Below are positions 46,799 through 58,587 of a stretch of DNA of 64,000 nt, piece after piece (the first letter of the stretch is position 1; each line of letters starts with the position of its first letter). This stretch comes from Carya illinoinensis (lineage: Eukaryota > Streptophyta > Magnoliopsida > Fagales > Juglandaceae), in contig NC_056762.1 in the NCBI RefSeq assembly GCF_018687715.1, positions 17,234,364 to 17,298,363 of the forward strand, read 5' to 3'. Position numbers and translations under genes: made by a program. Under the pieces are notes generated by a model. That model did not search any database and was not told the DNA's origin. It saw only the letters and a program-made list of their open reading frames with translations.

Positions 46799-47453
46799 TA
46801 GGCCTGTTCATCCGGGTTCCGACCCGGAAATCTGAGTGTACCCGGACCGGAACCCGGATGTTAAATCTGGGCCGGAACCCGCACCGGGTTAACCCGGTTC
46901 TAATACGGGTTCCGGATAGAACCCGGGTGTGTGTTGTTTTCCAGAAACAGAACCACCCCATCGTCAACAAGAAAGAGTAGATCTAGCAAAAAAAAAAACC
47001 CTTGTTCGACTACTGATAGCATATAAACACATCCCATAAAAATACTCAAAACATTCTCATCAAAACAAACCTAAAATCAACAAAGAGAAAACAATACAAA
47101 CAGAGAAAACAAATACCCAAAACCGAATAGAACCCAAAAATAAAATAGCAGATAAGAGAGATGAAGACGATTCGGCGATAAAAATCAACTAGGTCTCGGC
47201 ACTAGACAGGGGCTTCCGAGTTTCGGCGATGAGAGAGATGAAGACGATTTGGCGATAAAAGAGATGAAGATGACTCAGCGATGGGGTCACGATGATGGGT
47301 CACACCGTCACGGGGTTCAGTGGGCACGACGAAGGAGGCTAGGGTTTGAAGTTTCTTCTGAGTCAGCGATGTGGTCACGATGATGGGTCACGCCGTCACG
47401 GGGTCAGTGGGCACGACGAAGGAGGCTAGGGTTTGAAGTTTTTTCTGAGCTCG

Positions 47454-47502
<49 letters not shown>

Positions 47503-47799
47503 ACGGTAGCAGATGAACGAGAGAAAGAGAGAGAGCGCGACGGCAGCAGATGAACAAGAGAGAGAGAGGGGGGGTAGACGGGTTAGGTTTTTTTTTCTTT
47601 GCAATTTATACAAACTCGGTTACACCAGGTTACTAATACGGAACCCGGATTTGAAACCCGGGTCCGAACCGGATAAATCCGGTTTGTCCCATGCGGGTTC
47701 CAGCCCGGATAAAATCCGGGCTGAAACCCATAACCGGAACCCCGGTTATCCGGGTTCCGGGCCGGGCCGGATTAAATCCAGCCCGTTTGAACAGCCCTA
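46799..47799. mobile_element. H1: non-autonomous hAT-like DNA transposon (1,001 bp)
   Basis: Perfect 8-bp TSD CACATAAC (46791-46798 and 47800-47807). TIRs TAGGCCTGTTCA and TAGGGCTGTTCA (reverse of the right end) differ at one base. The paralogous unoccupied site is visible at about 34786 in the 3' LTR of A3. The subterminal regions are dense in CCGGGTT/AACCCGG motifs. A GA microsatellite lies in the middle. I see no transposase. The TSD length and TAGG-type TIR fit the hAT superfamily. Confidence 0.9.
47459..47498. repeat. GA microsatellite inside H1
   Basis: About 20 uninterrupted GA units, followed by imperfect GA-rich sequence to about 47570. Confidence 0.95.
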
Positions 47800-48452
47800 C
47801 ACATAACTGATCTCCTGCACGTCCAGCTACCCGAAAGAGAAAGAAATAAGATAAAACTCTGCTGCTGCTCGTTGGTGCCAGCGTGATCTCTTCTATCAAA
47901 GTTGAGGGCCAGCTGTTCTGCTGACCTGTTGCACGTCTGAGTGCTTCCATCTCTCAGCTTCACATGCCAAAAGCTACTTTCCAATGAAATGATGCATGAG
48001 CTGCATTGCTCCTGCTTTTCGAGTGTGTGTTGTCCGTCCATGTGAGTTTCCTTGCTGCAGGTTTATTGCATGTGTGAGTGGCTGGCTGTGAGTTGCTGTT
48101 TTGATGCATGTGTGAGCTTCAGTTCTCACTCTTTGGGCTTTTCTCGATTCTTCCATTTATCTTCCAAACCTTTCCTATTATAAGAGGAATAAAATTGAAA
48201 TATTTATTTTCTTGTGAAATAATTGCATTATAAATCTTCAAAAGCACTAAGAATATCAGAATTATCAATTGACTCAAGTATTGTGATCTATTGCATAATT
48301 AAGTACTTAAATCGTTTTTTTATTAAACAATTTATTCACTTAAGTAACTTAATCATGCAGTTTTAGCGCTTCACCAGACTCCACCACCATCAGAGTGTCA
48401 CAGCGGAAGCGTGGTGTGCCCATAACCCACAGGTTGCAGGATCAAAACCTAT

Positions 48453-48465
48453 CTCTGATGCCATT
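48453..48465 (-). other. T1: primer binding site resembling initiator-Met tRNA
   Basis: Minus strand AATGGCATCAGAG directly after the LTR end GCGTTACA. It differs by one base from TGGTATCAGAG, the common plant PBS. It supports reading the 172-bp unit as a minus-strand 5' LTR. Confidence 0.7.
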
Positions 48466-48637
48466 TGTAACGCCCCAATAGAAGGGCCAAACCACATGGC
48501 CTATACTCCAAAATGACTAGTCAATGACACAATTGAAGCCTCATTGGAACTTTATAAAGAGCAAAAACTTCTCATTCCCAAGCAATGTGGGAGCCCATAC
48601 ACCACCTACCCTTATCCTTATCATATGAGGTATCACA
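48466..48637 (-). repeat. T1: 5' LTR (172 bp)
   Basis: Minus strand TGTGATACCTCATATG ... GGGGCGTTACA. It contains CTTTATAAAG (TATA-like) and CCCACATTGCTTGGGAATGA. Its small size is in the TRIM range. Confidence 0.72.
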
Positions 48638-49500
48638 TCGCTAAACAATAGAAAGTGTTGGAATTTTCCCGATTCATGGAGTTGGAAGATTTGACAACTT
48701 GGTACAAGGAGTTGGAAGATTTGCCCCTTATTTGATTGGAACGGAAAAGATACAAGCTAGGATGTTTCAAGATGGATTGCAATTGAGGATTTGCAATCAA
48801 GTTGTGTGCTTGTAGATTGAGAATTTTCAAGAATTGGTGAATGTAGCATCTAGCATGGAGGCAAAATAGAGAAGTCTGATTTCTCAAGTTAACATGAATC
48901 GGAAGAGAGGAATGCCCTATTAGCAGGGAAAAGATGCAAGAAAGAGGAAGGTTCCCTATATTATGGATAAGGGAAAGGGAAAATAGTCAAGAATGCAGTA
49001 CTGGTTACACCACCACCATGTCGAAAATGTGGACAAAGGCATTATGGAGAGTGCTGACTCGCCATAAAAGCATGTTTTAGATGCTGTCAGACTAGTTACT
49101 TGATCCGAGAATGTCCACAGAACACACTCAAAGGAACAGTCATGCCAAGAGGCAAGATGAAAACCCTTGTGAAAGCCAAAGTTTATGCAATCACACAAGG
49201 AGAAGTGGATTTGGAAACAAGCAAGGTGAATGATGCCAGAGTAATTATTGGTAATATTTCCAAACCCTATTCTGATTAATAGATAGAATGGCTTAGAGTT
49301 TTGAGTGATCGTAGTTACCTCTCTTAGGTATGGTTAGATTGATGCAACATGTGACGTATGCTTTGTTTGATTCTGGAGCATCACGGTCTTTTGTGTCTTA
49401 TGACTGTGTTCAAAGTTGTAAGTTGTGTATGAAACCTATCTTAGAAGGTTCTAGTAGCAATATCTGATGGGAAGATAGTTGGATGTACTTGTATAGTTAA
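48638..49500 (+). pseudogene. C2: gag C-terminus and protease
   Basis: Gag resumes after T1 with RFAPYLIGTEKIQARMF, ENFQELVNVAS and ISQVNMNRKRGMP. Two zinc knuckles follow: CRKCGQRHYGEC, then after a TGA, CFRCCQTSYLIREC. The protease is recognisable by YALFDSGASRSFVS near 49358. Several stops (near 48820, 48868, 49055, 49275) show that it is dead. Confidence 0.83.
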
Positions 49501-49510
49501 GGATTGCCTA

Positions 49511-52500
49511 TTGGAAGTCGCAGGTTTGACCCTAACCACTGACTTAATTATTTTCCATCTAATGGGATTCAATTTAATCCTTGGAATGGATTGGCTATCA
49601 AGGCTTTATACTAAGATAGATTGTCAAAGAAGGGAGATAGTCTTTGACTTGCCATCAAAAGACAGGATATGTTATATGGGGGAAGTGATTGAATCAATTC
49701 CATCAGTTGTAACGGCCGGACTAGTTAAGAAGAGCATAAGGGATGGAGCAGTTACTTACCTCGCAATTATGATTAGTTCAAAAGAAGAAGATAAGGGAGT
49801 CCAAGGGATTCCAATAATAGAAGATTTTCTTGAGGTCTTTTCTGAGGATCTACCTAGATTTCCCCCGGATCATGAAATGGAGTTTGCAATTAAGCTAGAG
49901 CCAGCTACGACCCCGATACATAAGGCACCATACCAAATGGCCCTGGCAGAATTGAAGGTGCAAATAAAAGAGCTTCTGGAGAAGGGATTTATCCACCCTA
50001 GTTTGTCTCCTTAGAGAGCCCCTGTCTTGTTTGTGAAGAAAAAGGATGGAACTCTATGGATGTGCATCAATTACCGAGGGTTGAACAAGGTAACCATCAA
50101 GAATAAGTATTTGTTACCACAGATAGATGATTTGTTTGATCAATTGCAAGGAGCGTCGGTATTTTTACAGATAAACTTGAGATCGGGTTATCACCAACTT
50201 AAGATAAAAAATAAAGATATACCTAAGACTACTTTTTGAACTCCTTATGAACATTTCGAGTTCTTGGTAATGCTTTTTGGTTTGACATATGAACTAGCAA
50301 CATTTATGGCATTGATGAATTGAATCATTAGGCAGTACTTAGAAAGTTTTGTGGTAGTTTTTATAGATGATATATTTGTATATTCTGAAAATAACGAAGA
50401 GCACAAGGAACACTTACGAATTGTATTGGAAACTCTACAAAAGCATTGGCTTTACGCTAAGCTCAATAAGTGTATTTTTGGCTCCAAGAAGTGAAATTTT
50501 TAGGCCACATCATTTTTAGCAAAGGAGTTGCAGTAGACATTGCTAAGATAGAGGCAATGAAAAAATGATAGGGACTGACTAATGCCCATGAGATACGTAG
50601 TTTTCTTGGTTTGGCAGGTTACTATCGAAGATTCGTTGAAGGATTTTCTAAACTCTCCAGTCCTTTAACAGCATTAACTAGGAAGAATGCCAAGTATGTT
50701 TGGAGTGAAGAGTGCTGGAAAAGTTTTCAAGAACTTAAGAGGAGGCTAACCACAACATCGGTTTTGGCTTTGCTCGAACCTCATAAGTCTTACGTGGTAT
50801 ATAGCGATGCTTCTAAGATGGGATTAGGATATGTTCTGATGCAAGAAGGATGAGTAGTCACTTATGCTTCGTGGCAGCTCAAGAATCACAGGCAGAATTA
50901 TCTTACTCATAACCTGGAATTAGCAGTAGTGGTTTTCGCATTGAAGATTTGGAGATAGTACTTGTATGGAGAAAAATGTGAGGTATTTATGGATCATAAG
51001 AGCCTCAAGTACCTATTCAGTCAAAAGAATTTGAGCATAAGGCAAAGAAGATGGGTTGAGACAATAAACAATTTTTAGTGTGAGTTTAAGTATCACCTTA
51101 GAAAAGCTAATGTAGTAGCAAACGCCCTTAGCCACAAGGCTTAAGCTAAATCTCCATCATTATTGGTGGAGATGCAGAGTTTGTAGATTGGGAATCTGGC
51201 AAAGAATGTTGTTCTAACAGTAGTACCAGAAATTGTCTCATTAACTTATGAAAAGATTCGAGAAGGACAATGTAAAGATGATAAGTTGGAGAGGTTGCAG
51301 CAAAGGATTTCAGAAGGAAAAGGACCACAACACTTCATGATTGGAAAAGACGGGATAATATATTTCAAAGGAAGGAAGGTAATCCCTAGTGCCCCAGAAC
51401 TAAAAGAGAAGCTCTTAAGGGAAGCTCATTGCACTCCTTACACAACTCACCTTGGTAGCACTAAGATGTATCGAGATCTGAATGAAAGATTTTGGTGGGA
51501 AGAAATCAAGAAAGAAGTGGCAAAATTCATTGCGAGATGTTCAATGTGTCAATTGGTGAAAGCCAAACATCAATAGCCTGAAGGAGAACTACAACTGCTA
51601 CCAATTCCTAAATGGAAATGGGAAGACTTTTTTATGGACTTCATGATAGGATTGCCAAGGACGTCAATAGGAATGAATTCAATTTGGGTTATAGTTGACA
51701 AACTAATGAAGAGTGCCTATAACCAACACGGATTCTATGGAGAAGTTATCCCGAATTTATGTTAAGGAAGTAATTCGTTTGCATGAAGTAGCAAAGTCTA
51801 TAGTTTCAGATAGGGATACAAGATTCACTTCACTTTTCTAGCATTGTAGAAGATGTTGGGTACAAATTTAAAGTTCTGTAGTGCATATCATCCAAGACCA
51901 ATAAACAAACGGAACACACTATTTAGACATTGGAAGATATGTTGCGAGCATGGATGCTGGAACTAAATGATGATTGGGAAAGCCATTGACCTTTGATAGA
52001 ATTTGCCTACAACAATAGTTTCCAAGCTACGACACAAATGACACCTTATGAGGCACTTTACCGAAGGAAGTGCAAATCACTATTGTATTGGGATGAAATT
52101 GGTGAAAGGAAGACTATAGCGCCTGTATATTTGCAAGAAATACAAAAGCAAGTAGTAGTGATTCAAGAAAGAATAAAAATGGCCCAAAGTTGGTAAAAAA
52201 GTTACGCTAATAGATGACGCAGAAATCTAGAGTTTTTTGTAGGTGACTTAGTGTACGTGAAAATTTCACCTATGAAAGGAGTCGTACGGTTTGGCAAAAA
52301 GGGGAAGCTGAGTCCCAAATATATTGGACCGTATGAAGTGGTAGAAAAGATCGGTGTGGTATCTTATCGATTAAATCTACCAGTCAACATGTAAGGAGTG
52401 CACAATGTTTTGCATGTATCATCTTTGAAGAAGAGTTTTGGAGATAGGCCAGCTGTTGTAGTGGAACCCAGTAGAATTCGGTTACGACCTAACTTGACCT

Positions 52501-52664
52501 ATGAGGAATGGCCAATACAAATTGTGGATAGAAAGGAATGAGAGCTAAGGAATTGAAAGATATCCTTAGTCAAAGTGTTTTATAATAACCCTGAATTTCA
52601 AGAAGCATCATGGGAATGGGAAGATGTGATAAGGACTAACTACCCGCATTTGTTTGTAACTTAG
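49511..52664 (+). pseudogene. C2: pol (RT, RNase H, integrase, chromodomain)
   Basis: Starts with GFNLILGMDWLSRL of the protease-RT region. [33 protein letters not shown], and [11 protein letters not shown] (catalytic IDD, about 50352-50385). RNase H: VVYSDASKMGLGYVL. Integrase: REAHCTPYTTHLGSTKMYRD with CSMCQ, FMDFMIGLP, VSDRDTRFTS, NKQTEHT. The end has a chromodomain (LTYEEWPIQIVDRKE, FQEASWEWED, NYPHLFVT), which binds modified histone tails in other chromoviruses. At least ten stops or shifts interrupt it, so it is not functional. Confidence 0.9.
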
Positions 52665-53420
52665 ATTTAAACCTTGTTTAAACATCTTGGATGACTGATT
52701 GCACTTGTTCCTATTATGAATGAAGTGTTTCTGTACGAATTTCTTATAATGTAGTGACACAGTGTGCACCTATCATACCCTTGGAATAGGGCATGACACA
52801 ACCTAGGAGAACTCCACGTATGTCTATGTCTTCAGTGGCACAAATGAGGGAGTGTAGAGAATGCCATCACATAAATCATCTTAGGAGAAGGGAGAAAATG
52901 ATGGCAGCTCAATCGAGACAAATGCAAAAATTCAAACGCCATCATACGCATGTGATGGATGCAGATTTTCGAGGAAACCTTTATTTACGACGAGCCCTAC
53001 CACATGAGGAGTGACAACCTTGATGCAATTGGAAAAGGCAGAAAGTGCATATCTACAATTTTAATAAGGAAGCAAAATCAAGTCGTGCAACAGAAGAAGG
53101 TGTGATTAGGTACATGCCTTTTCAGACCTCAGATACATCCAAGGATTGTATTTGTTTCCATGAAGAAGGCCAATCTATTGAAGAGACGGAACTTGAAATA
53201 GAGCATAAGCTGAATAAGATGTAGGCAAACAGTATTTTGATTATGATTTGGACGTGGTATTCTATTTTTTGCAAGATTCGTTAATAGAAAAGGATGATGT
53301 ACCACCCCTATCATCATCAGAAGATTCCATGGCAGCAAGTGTTAGAGGTATGGAGTTCCAAGTGGTTAACACTATTTTAAGTATTATCACGTGCTGATTT
53401 TGACGATGAAATCTATTTTT
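52665..53420 (+). other. C2: spacer between pol and 3' LTR
   Basis: About 750 bp. An open plus frame of about 73 codons (52793-53014) is hydrophilic with no recognisable domain. Nothing else is seen. Confidence 0.55.
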
Positions 53421-53435
53421 AAGGGGGGGGGGGAA
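53421..53435 (+). other. C2: polypurine tract
   Basis: AAGGGGGGGGGGGAA directly before the LTR start TGTGACATCC. Confidence 0.9.
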
Positions 53436-56400
53436 TGTGACATCCTGGGTTTTTGCTAAGTTCTCGTCCGTAATTTTTTTGGATACTGTTTATTTAATAT
53501 CGCCATTGGCTAGGTGTTGGAAGATTTCTTTAGGCCACTTTCTATCTTTTTTTTTTTTTTTTTTGGTTGGATTTGGATCCTAGAGTGTAAAGCTAGAGAG
53601 CCCCACAAGAGGGAAATAGAATAAATACGCCCATGGAATTTGGCCCTTTGAGGAATTAGGATTTTGGAAGCCCAAAGTTGATCCCCAAGCGTGGTGGAGG
53701 CGCCACATGGCATGAGAAGATCCTTTTAGTTTTTTTCTAGAAGCTCATCATTCGAAACCTAGGAAAGTAGCAATGCATGACACTTGTTCTGCATGCATAG
53801 AGGTTCTAGAAGGAGGTAAGTGGATGAGGCAAAGAGAGAGGATTGGCTACCTAGGGAACATGCCAATCTAGTGCCACTTATCCCTCATGCACAAGTGTGT
53901 TTTCTTTTAGACACAATGAACCTAGATGTGAAAATGGGAAAAAGGGGAAAGAGAAAAATCAGGGTTTTGGATTAAACCCCTAGTCCTACACACCACTCAT
54001 GGATTTTTTCAAATTTCAAGATGATTGCAATGAATTGAGAGAGGAAGAAAAGACAAATTCATATAGGGTTTTGGTTTTGAGGTAATACGCCTACATGCAA
54101 AGCCCAATTTCTTTAGTTGACACTTGTCAAGCATGAAGAAAACCTTTGAAGTTCCAAAAAGACTTTACTTGGGAAGAGAAAAAGCCATGTTCTAGAAGAA
54201 GCTTTTTGAAGAAGGAAGAGAGACAGGGGGCAATGGCACAAGCAAGAAGGCAACTCAAGGGACACCTAGGGAAGACCTAAACTCATTGAGAAGACCCAGG
54301 GTTTTCGACAAGCACAAGGCACCCAAACACACACTCCACTTTCCACATGGCAACCACGCACACATGCAGAGATTCAAGGAAGATTTAGGGTTTTCAAATT
54401 TTACCTTTTTGCCACGAAGTGCATTGAACCTAGACCCATGAAGAAGGATAAAGATGGAAAGAGGGTTTCGGTTGGGCACACGCCACTTGCAAAAAGAGAC
54501 CTTTGGCTTTTCAAGGCAATCCCATCATAGGGAAGAGAAAGGGACTCTTCTACCTAGGAGCCAAGTGGCATCCAGGCACATGACCTTTGGTATTTCAAGA
54601 AGGGAGGGAGGCTTCTATATAAAGGGATAGTAGAAATGTGAGGAGCCCTTTTTGGGAAAAATTTCCATAATTGCTTCTTACACCCATTTGGCCACACCAA
54701 AGCTCTCTCTCTAATTTTCATGTTCTCAAGTTTTCTCACCAACCAAACACCACCCTCACTATTTCACTATTCAAGCACTATTTCGAAATCACCAAGTATT
54801 TATCCTACACCATTCAAGAAGAAATGAAGCACACAAAGGTAAAAGCCATCTCACTATTTCTTGCCCATACACATAGGATTGTTCACTTGGGTTTCAGACC
54901 GGGTATCTAGATATACATGGCCTGGAACCCATATTTCAAACCCCGGCTGCATTTTGGACCAGATATACTTTGGTCAAAACCTGGGCAAATCCGGGTTTCA
55001 AAAACCCGAAAATCCAAGTATCAGGTTGTACCTTTTTATTTTTTTTGTAAATTAGAAGCCTAATTTTTTTTTGATAAAAGCCTATATTGTATTTAAAATG
55101 TTGACAAGCATAATTCTTCTATATTTATTTATTTTTTAAAATGTGTTGAAAATTATAATTTTTTATAAAAGCCTATATTTTATGAAAAACCTTTCTAAGT
55201 CATCATTAAAAAGCATAATACTAACATTTTCCAAAATAATAAAAATATATAAAAATAAAAAACTAAAATGCATGCAATCCACTACATTTACATTATTTTG
55301 TTATTTACACATTACATTACCTTGCAAAATACAAAACTACATGATATGAATTACAAAATAATTCCAGCATGTAACGACTTCAAGTGATCTGACTGAGAGA
55401 GATCCTGCACATTTTGTAAGCAAAAAAGGTTAGTATAAAATTACTAAAATGTGAGAAGGGGCTAATACAGAAAAAAGAAAAAAATGAAAATGTGCAATGC
55501 AATTATAAAATCACAAAATTAGCACAAAATAAACAACTATGTATAACTTTAATTATCACCATATTGAATAGAAATTAGCATCTAGAGATTTCTAGGAACA
55601 CCTTTATAAGTTGGATTCTGTAAAAATTATATGCTCTACACATCTATGATTTTGGCTATTGTAGGATGGCTTGTCCCCTACTCAGAAAAGACAAAAATCA
55701 TAGACACTTACACCCACCCATAGTTCGAAGATTAGGGTTTGTTTGATAATTTCTAATATGCTATGTTACATTTCCAGATTTCTTGATAATATTATCATGG
55801 ATTTTTGTAAGTAAACTTCCAACTTACTCTTGATAACACTTGTATATATTGTGTAAACTCTTGCTTGTATTGTGTTGCTTGAACCTTACCATCTTGTTAC
55901 ATGTATATACTAGGTTTACATGTTGTGTAACTCTTGTTTGTGTTTCATTGCTTGAATCATGTTATCTTGTTATACGTATGCTTGATTTTTATAAAAGAAA
56001 TGAGATGTCATGTATTGAGATGTTTTGGTTAAAGAAGATTTCGAACATGCCATATAAAGGTTTTAGTTTTGACATGTATATGTGCTATGCATGCTTGTTT
56101 TGATATATGAATGTGTAGAAGCATGAGTATGTGTGTTGTGATGATGAAAATTCATATTTAGAGGACTTGTATGAATTGGCCAAGGCTATATTAAGAGTGT
56201 AAAAATATGTTTTGTATTTTGGCCAATATGATTCAATTATGCTTACATATTCGTCATATGATTGCATGTTCTAATATTTTCAAGCCATATCGCGATATGC
56301 ATGTTATTATTTGGGATATATGGTTTGACTTTTACATGTTGCATGAGTATGATAAATGTTTCATCATATGTCCATGTCTCATGCTTTTGGGTCCATTTTT

Positions 56401-56658
56401 TTAAAAGAAAAGTGTCAACGAATGTTTTATCACGACCCCAAATACTAGGATGCGGAAATGCCCTAGTGGAACTCCATGTCCACTCTGGAGTGTTTAAAGT
56501 CGAGTGGAAACCCATGGGTCAACAAACTACTATCGACGGGCCTCGAATGGTTCCTATGGAAGAATTTTTCTGCTGTGATTTGTATTGCATACTGCTAGAA
56601 TGTTAGGTGCATTGCATCTTAACTCTCATGTACGAGGGATATGTAGCCTTGTGTTACA
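53436..56658 (+). repeat. C2: 3' LTR (about 3.2 kb)
   Basis: Starts TGTGACATCC after the polypurine tract. It contains the stem-loop box at 56432-56470 and GTAGCCTTGTGTTACA at its presumed end, both shared with C1 (reverse strand). AAGGTAAA near 54836 corresponds to the AAGGTAAG of C1. A hAT-like fragment interrupts it from 54874. The end could extend up to 56833, because the C1 comparison is itself cut by A2 at the same place. Confidence 0.75.
54874..55400. mobile_element. hAT-like fragment related to H1
   Basis: Begins TAGGATTGTTCA, then a degraded GGGTTTCAGACCGGG section, closely resembling the first 40 bp of H1. It is followed by AT-rich sequence without homology to C1. The right end is not identifiable, so its size is a guess. 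Confidence 0.45.
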
Positions 56659-56833
56659 TCTCCTGACGCATTCAGTCATCTTCAAATCTCAAGCGGAAGC
56701 TGGAGGTAGCGCATCCATAAATCCCAAATAATTGTTTCAAGAGATATCCTAGTACAAAACAAGGGTTTAAGCCACAACCCTTTTTTTAAATGTTTGCTCA
56801 AAATGTATCATTCCATTTTTCGAGTGCATTTAT
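56659..56833. other. Unassigned 175 bp
   Basis: No gene or repeat recognised. It may be the last part of the C2 LTR or the flank of the next repeat. Confidence 0.5.
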
Positions 56834-58587
56834 GTAACACCCCTTCCCGTAGGTTAGGACTATTATGAAAATTTATAACATAATGCGCTGTAAAGGGATT
56901 CGAAGTCATGGAAACTCCTCATTTATTGAATCATCAAACTAACTAAATATAACAATCTTTGATAACATAAAGCTAAAAACATAATGAAAAGGCATAAACT
57001 AGTTCTATGTGAAATCAACACTGCTTAAATGTTTAAATCATAACACTAAGTCTCTGGAATTTATTCTACTCCTAGCAATCCTACTCTATATCCATGAAAT
57101 CATCATCTGGGACATTTAAAAACATATAAGAAACAAACAAACAAACAAACGAGTTGAAGAATTAGTAATAGCACATCATACTCTAGACATAACTTAATTT
57201 AACATTAGACTTAGTTTTGAAAACTTAAATATATTGTCACACATTCGCATAACATATATATCATTCATTAGTAACATAGGCAGAATGATACATAATTATG
57301 GTAAATACATGTAATGCGGATGCATGAATGACTAACTCTATGCCTTTCCTATCATTTGTACGTATCTTATTCATCTTGTGTTTCACTTACATAGTGGCCA
57401 TTATAACATATGTGCATTGGTCCAATTGTCATTGATCGTACATAACATATCATAGCGTAAGTTAAACCATGCTTGTGTCTGTGGCATCGTATCACTTATC
57501 ATAACATGTAGTGAAACATGCTTGGATCTGTATTGTCACATAACATATGGTGAAGCACGCTTGAGTCTGTGGCATTGTTTATCATACTATAACATGTAGT
57601 GAAACATGCTTGGGTCTGTGTTATCACTCATCATATGGTGAATCATGCTTGAATCTATGGCACCGCATAACATATCATAACTTGTGGTGAAACACGCTTG
57701 GGTCCGTGTCACCACCTAACATCTTATCTTTCATGTGGTGGACCATGCTTGAATCCATAGCTTGCACACCCACCCATAACTTAAGGACAATCTGTCATTC
57801 ATGTCTTCTCTTATTAACTTTCATAATGCATGTGAACATATACGATTTCATGAAATTACATGGCATGACATACTCTTTTGCATGGCATAACATTGAACAT
57901 GGCATATGAACATGAGTCTTACACAACATAACGTAGCATAGGCATGGCATAACATGATCCAAACATTGCATGGCATACATGTGATTTTCATAACATCTCA
58001 TCCATATAACAACAATCCATATCATCATAGCATACATCATTTACAAGCATATCATCATAGTTCATTCAGGTTCATAAAAGGGGCTAACCTTGAATTGGCT
58101 TGTAGCATAACGTAGGTAAACATTACATTTTTCATGCAAAAACTGAATATTAACAACGCACATAAAGGTATGATCATACTACTTACCTCTTAGCATTGCT
58201 TCCGCTATCTCACGTTGTCGCTTGTGACCTATACGAGGCACTAATCGTCACTAACATTTCTAGGAAAATACGTTGTAGCATTCTAAGTACTTAGAATCAT
58301 GCCATAAGAATAATGTTGAATTATTCAGATATACTAAGATTAATATAAAGTAATATTATTTAAAAATCATAAAATATTCCTTGATTTTCTATTTAAAAAT
58401 ATAATATAATAAGTTTACTAAAATCCAATCTAAATAGACGATGGGAATATTAACTAAAATAATAGGCTCAATAGTATACATTAAAATATACTAAACATAC
58501 TTTAAATCCCTTTAATATTTTCTAATAAAAACTAGTTTTAAAACTTGGTCTGACTTAAATTTTAGACCAGCCCCAATTAAAAAAGTG
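56834..58587 (-). repeat. Minus-strand LTR-like repeat ending GGGGTGTTACA
   Basis: Plus strand begins TGTAACACCCCTTCCCG, a typical LTR terminus seen in reverse. On the minus strand AGAGGTAAGT (58181-58190) and a CCAGATGATGA segment occur at places like those in the other chromovirus LTRs. The outer (5') end is not defined; it stops at or before the MITE. The short frames present are not genes. Confidence 0.55.
57430..57760. repeat. Degenerate tandem array, about 40-50 bp units
   Basis: The motif GTGAAACATGCTTGGGTCTGTG and variants recur about seven times, alternating with CATAACATATCATA-like spacers. Confidence 0.8.

Larger units (their letters stand above)
34560..48376 (-). mobile_element. 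A3: Athila-type element with nested S3 and H1
   Basis: Minus strand: 5' LTR (48376-44897, holding H1), tRNA-Asp type PBS, gag, protease, RT (interrupted by S3), RNase H, integrase, spacer, polypurine tract, and a 3' LTR cut short at about 34560. Inserted about 76 bp inside T1. Gag and pol have a few stops and frameshifts, fewer than C2. Confidence 0.9.
44897..48376 (-). repeat. A3: 5' LTR (about 2.47 kb plus H1)
   Basis: Minus strand from TGGTGAAGCGC (48376) to ...CCGAGTCA (44897), followed by the PBS. CCCTGTGGAATACGATCC lies near its 3' end. R-U5 (about 45500-46570) holds many diverged units of the type GCCGCCTGCTACTAAACGAAAAGGAAAGAAA. The outer half matches the truncated 3' LTR. H1 with its TSD accounts for 1,009 bp. 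Confidence 0.88.
32280..48637 (-). mobile_element. T1: short-LTR (TRIM-like) element, host to A3
   Basis: Minus strand: 5' LTR 48637-48466 (172 bp), PBS 48465-48453, about 76 bp of internal sequence, then A3. The far end keeps 60 bp of the same LTR end (32280-32339, about 92% identical by eye). Flanks CAGCT (32275-32279) and TCGCT (48638-48642) are a decayed 5-bp TSD, and C2 gag reads across them. No coding sequence of its own remains. Confidence 0.7.
31888..56658 (+). mobile_element. C2: degenerate chromovirus (Tekay/Del-like), split by T1
   Basis: Plus-strand order: first part of gag (to 32279), the T1 insertion (32280-48637), rest of gag, protease, RT, RNase H, integrase, chromodomain, polypurine tract, 3' LTR. 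The 5' LTR and PBS are not found; the left end abuts C1. Stops and frameshifts in every domain show that it is old. The C-terminal chromodomain places it among chromoviruses, which target heterochromatin. Confidence 0.82.

Noticed and set aside
49511..52664. C2 pol as a functional gene
   Set aside because: At least ten stops or frameshifts across RT, RNase H and integrase.
56262..56606. 114-codon frame
   Set aside because: Lies within the C2 LTR across the conserved stem-loop box; the corresponding C1 stretch is not open in the same way.
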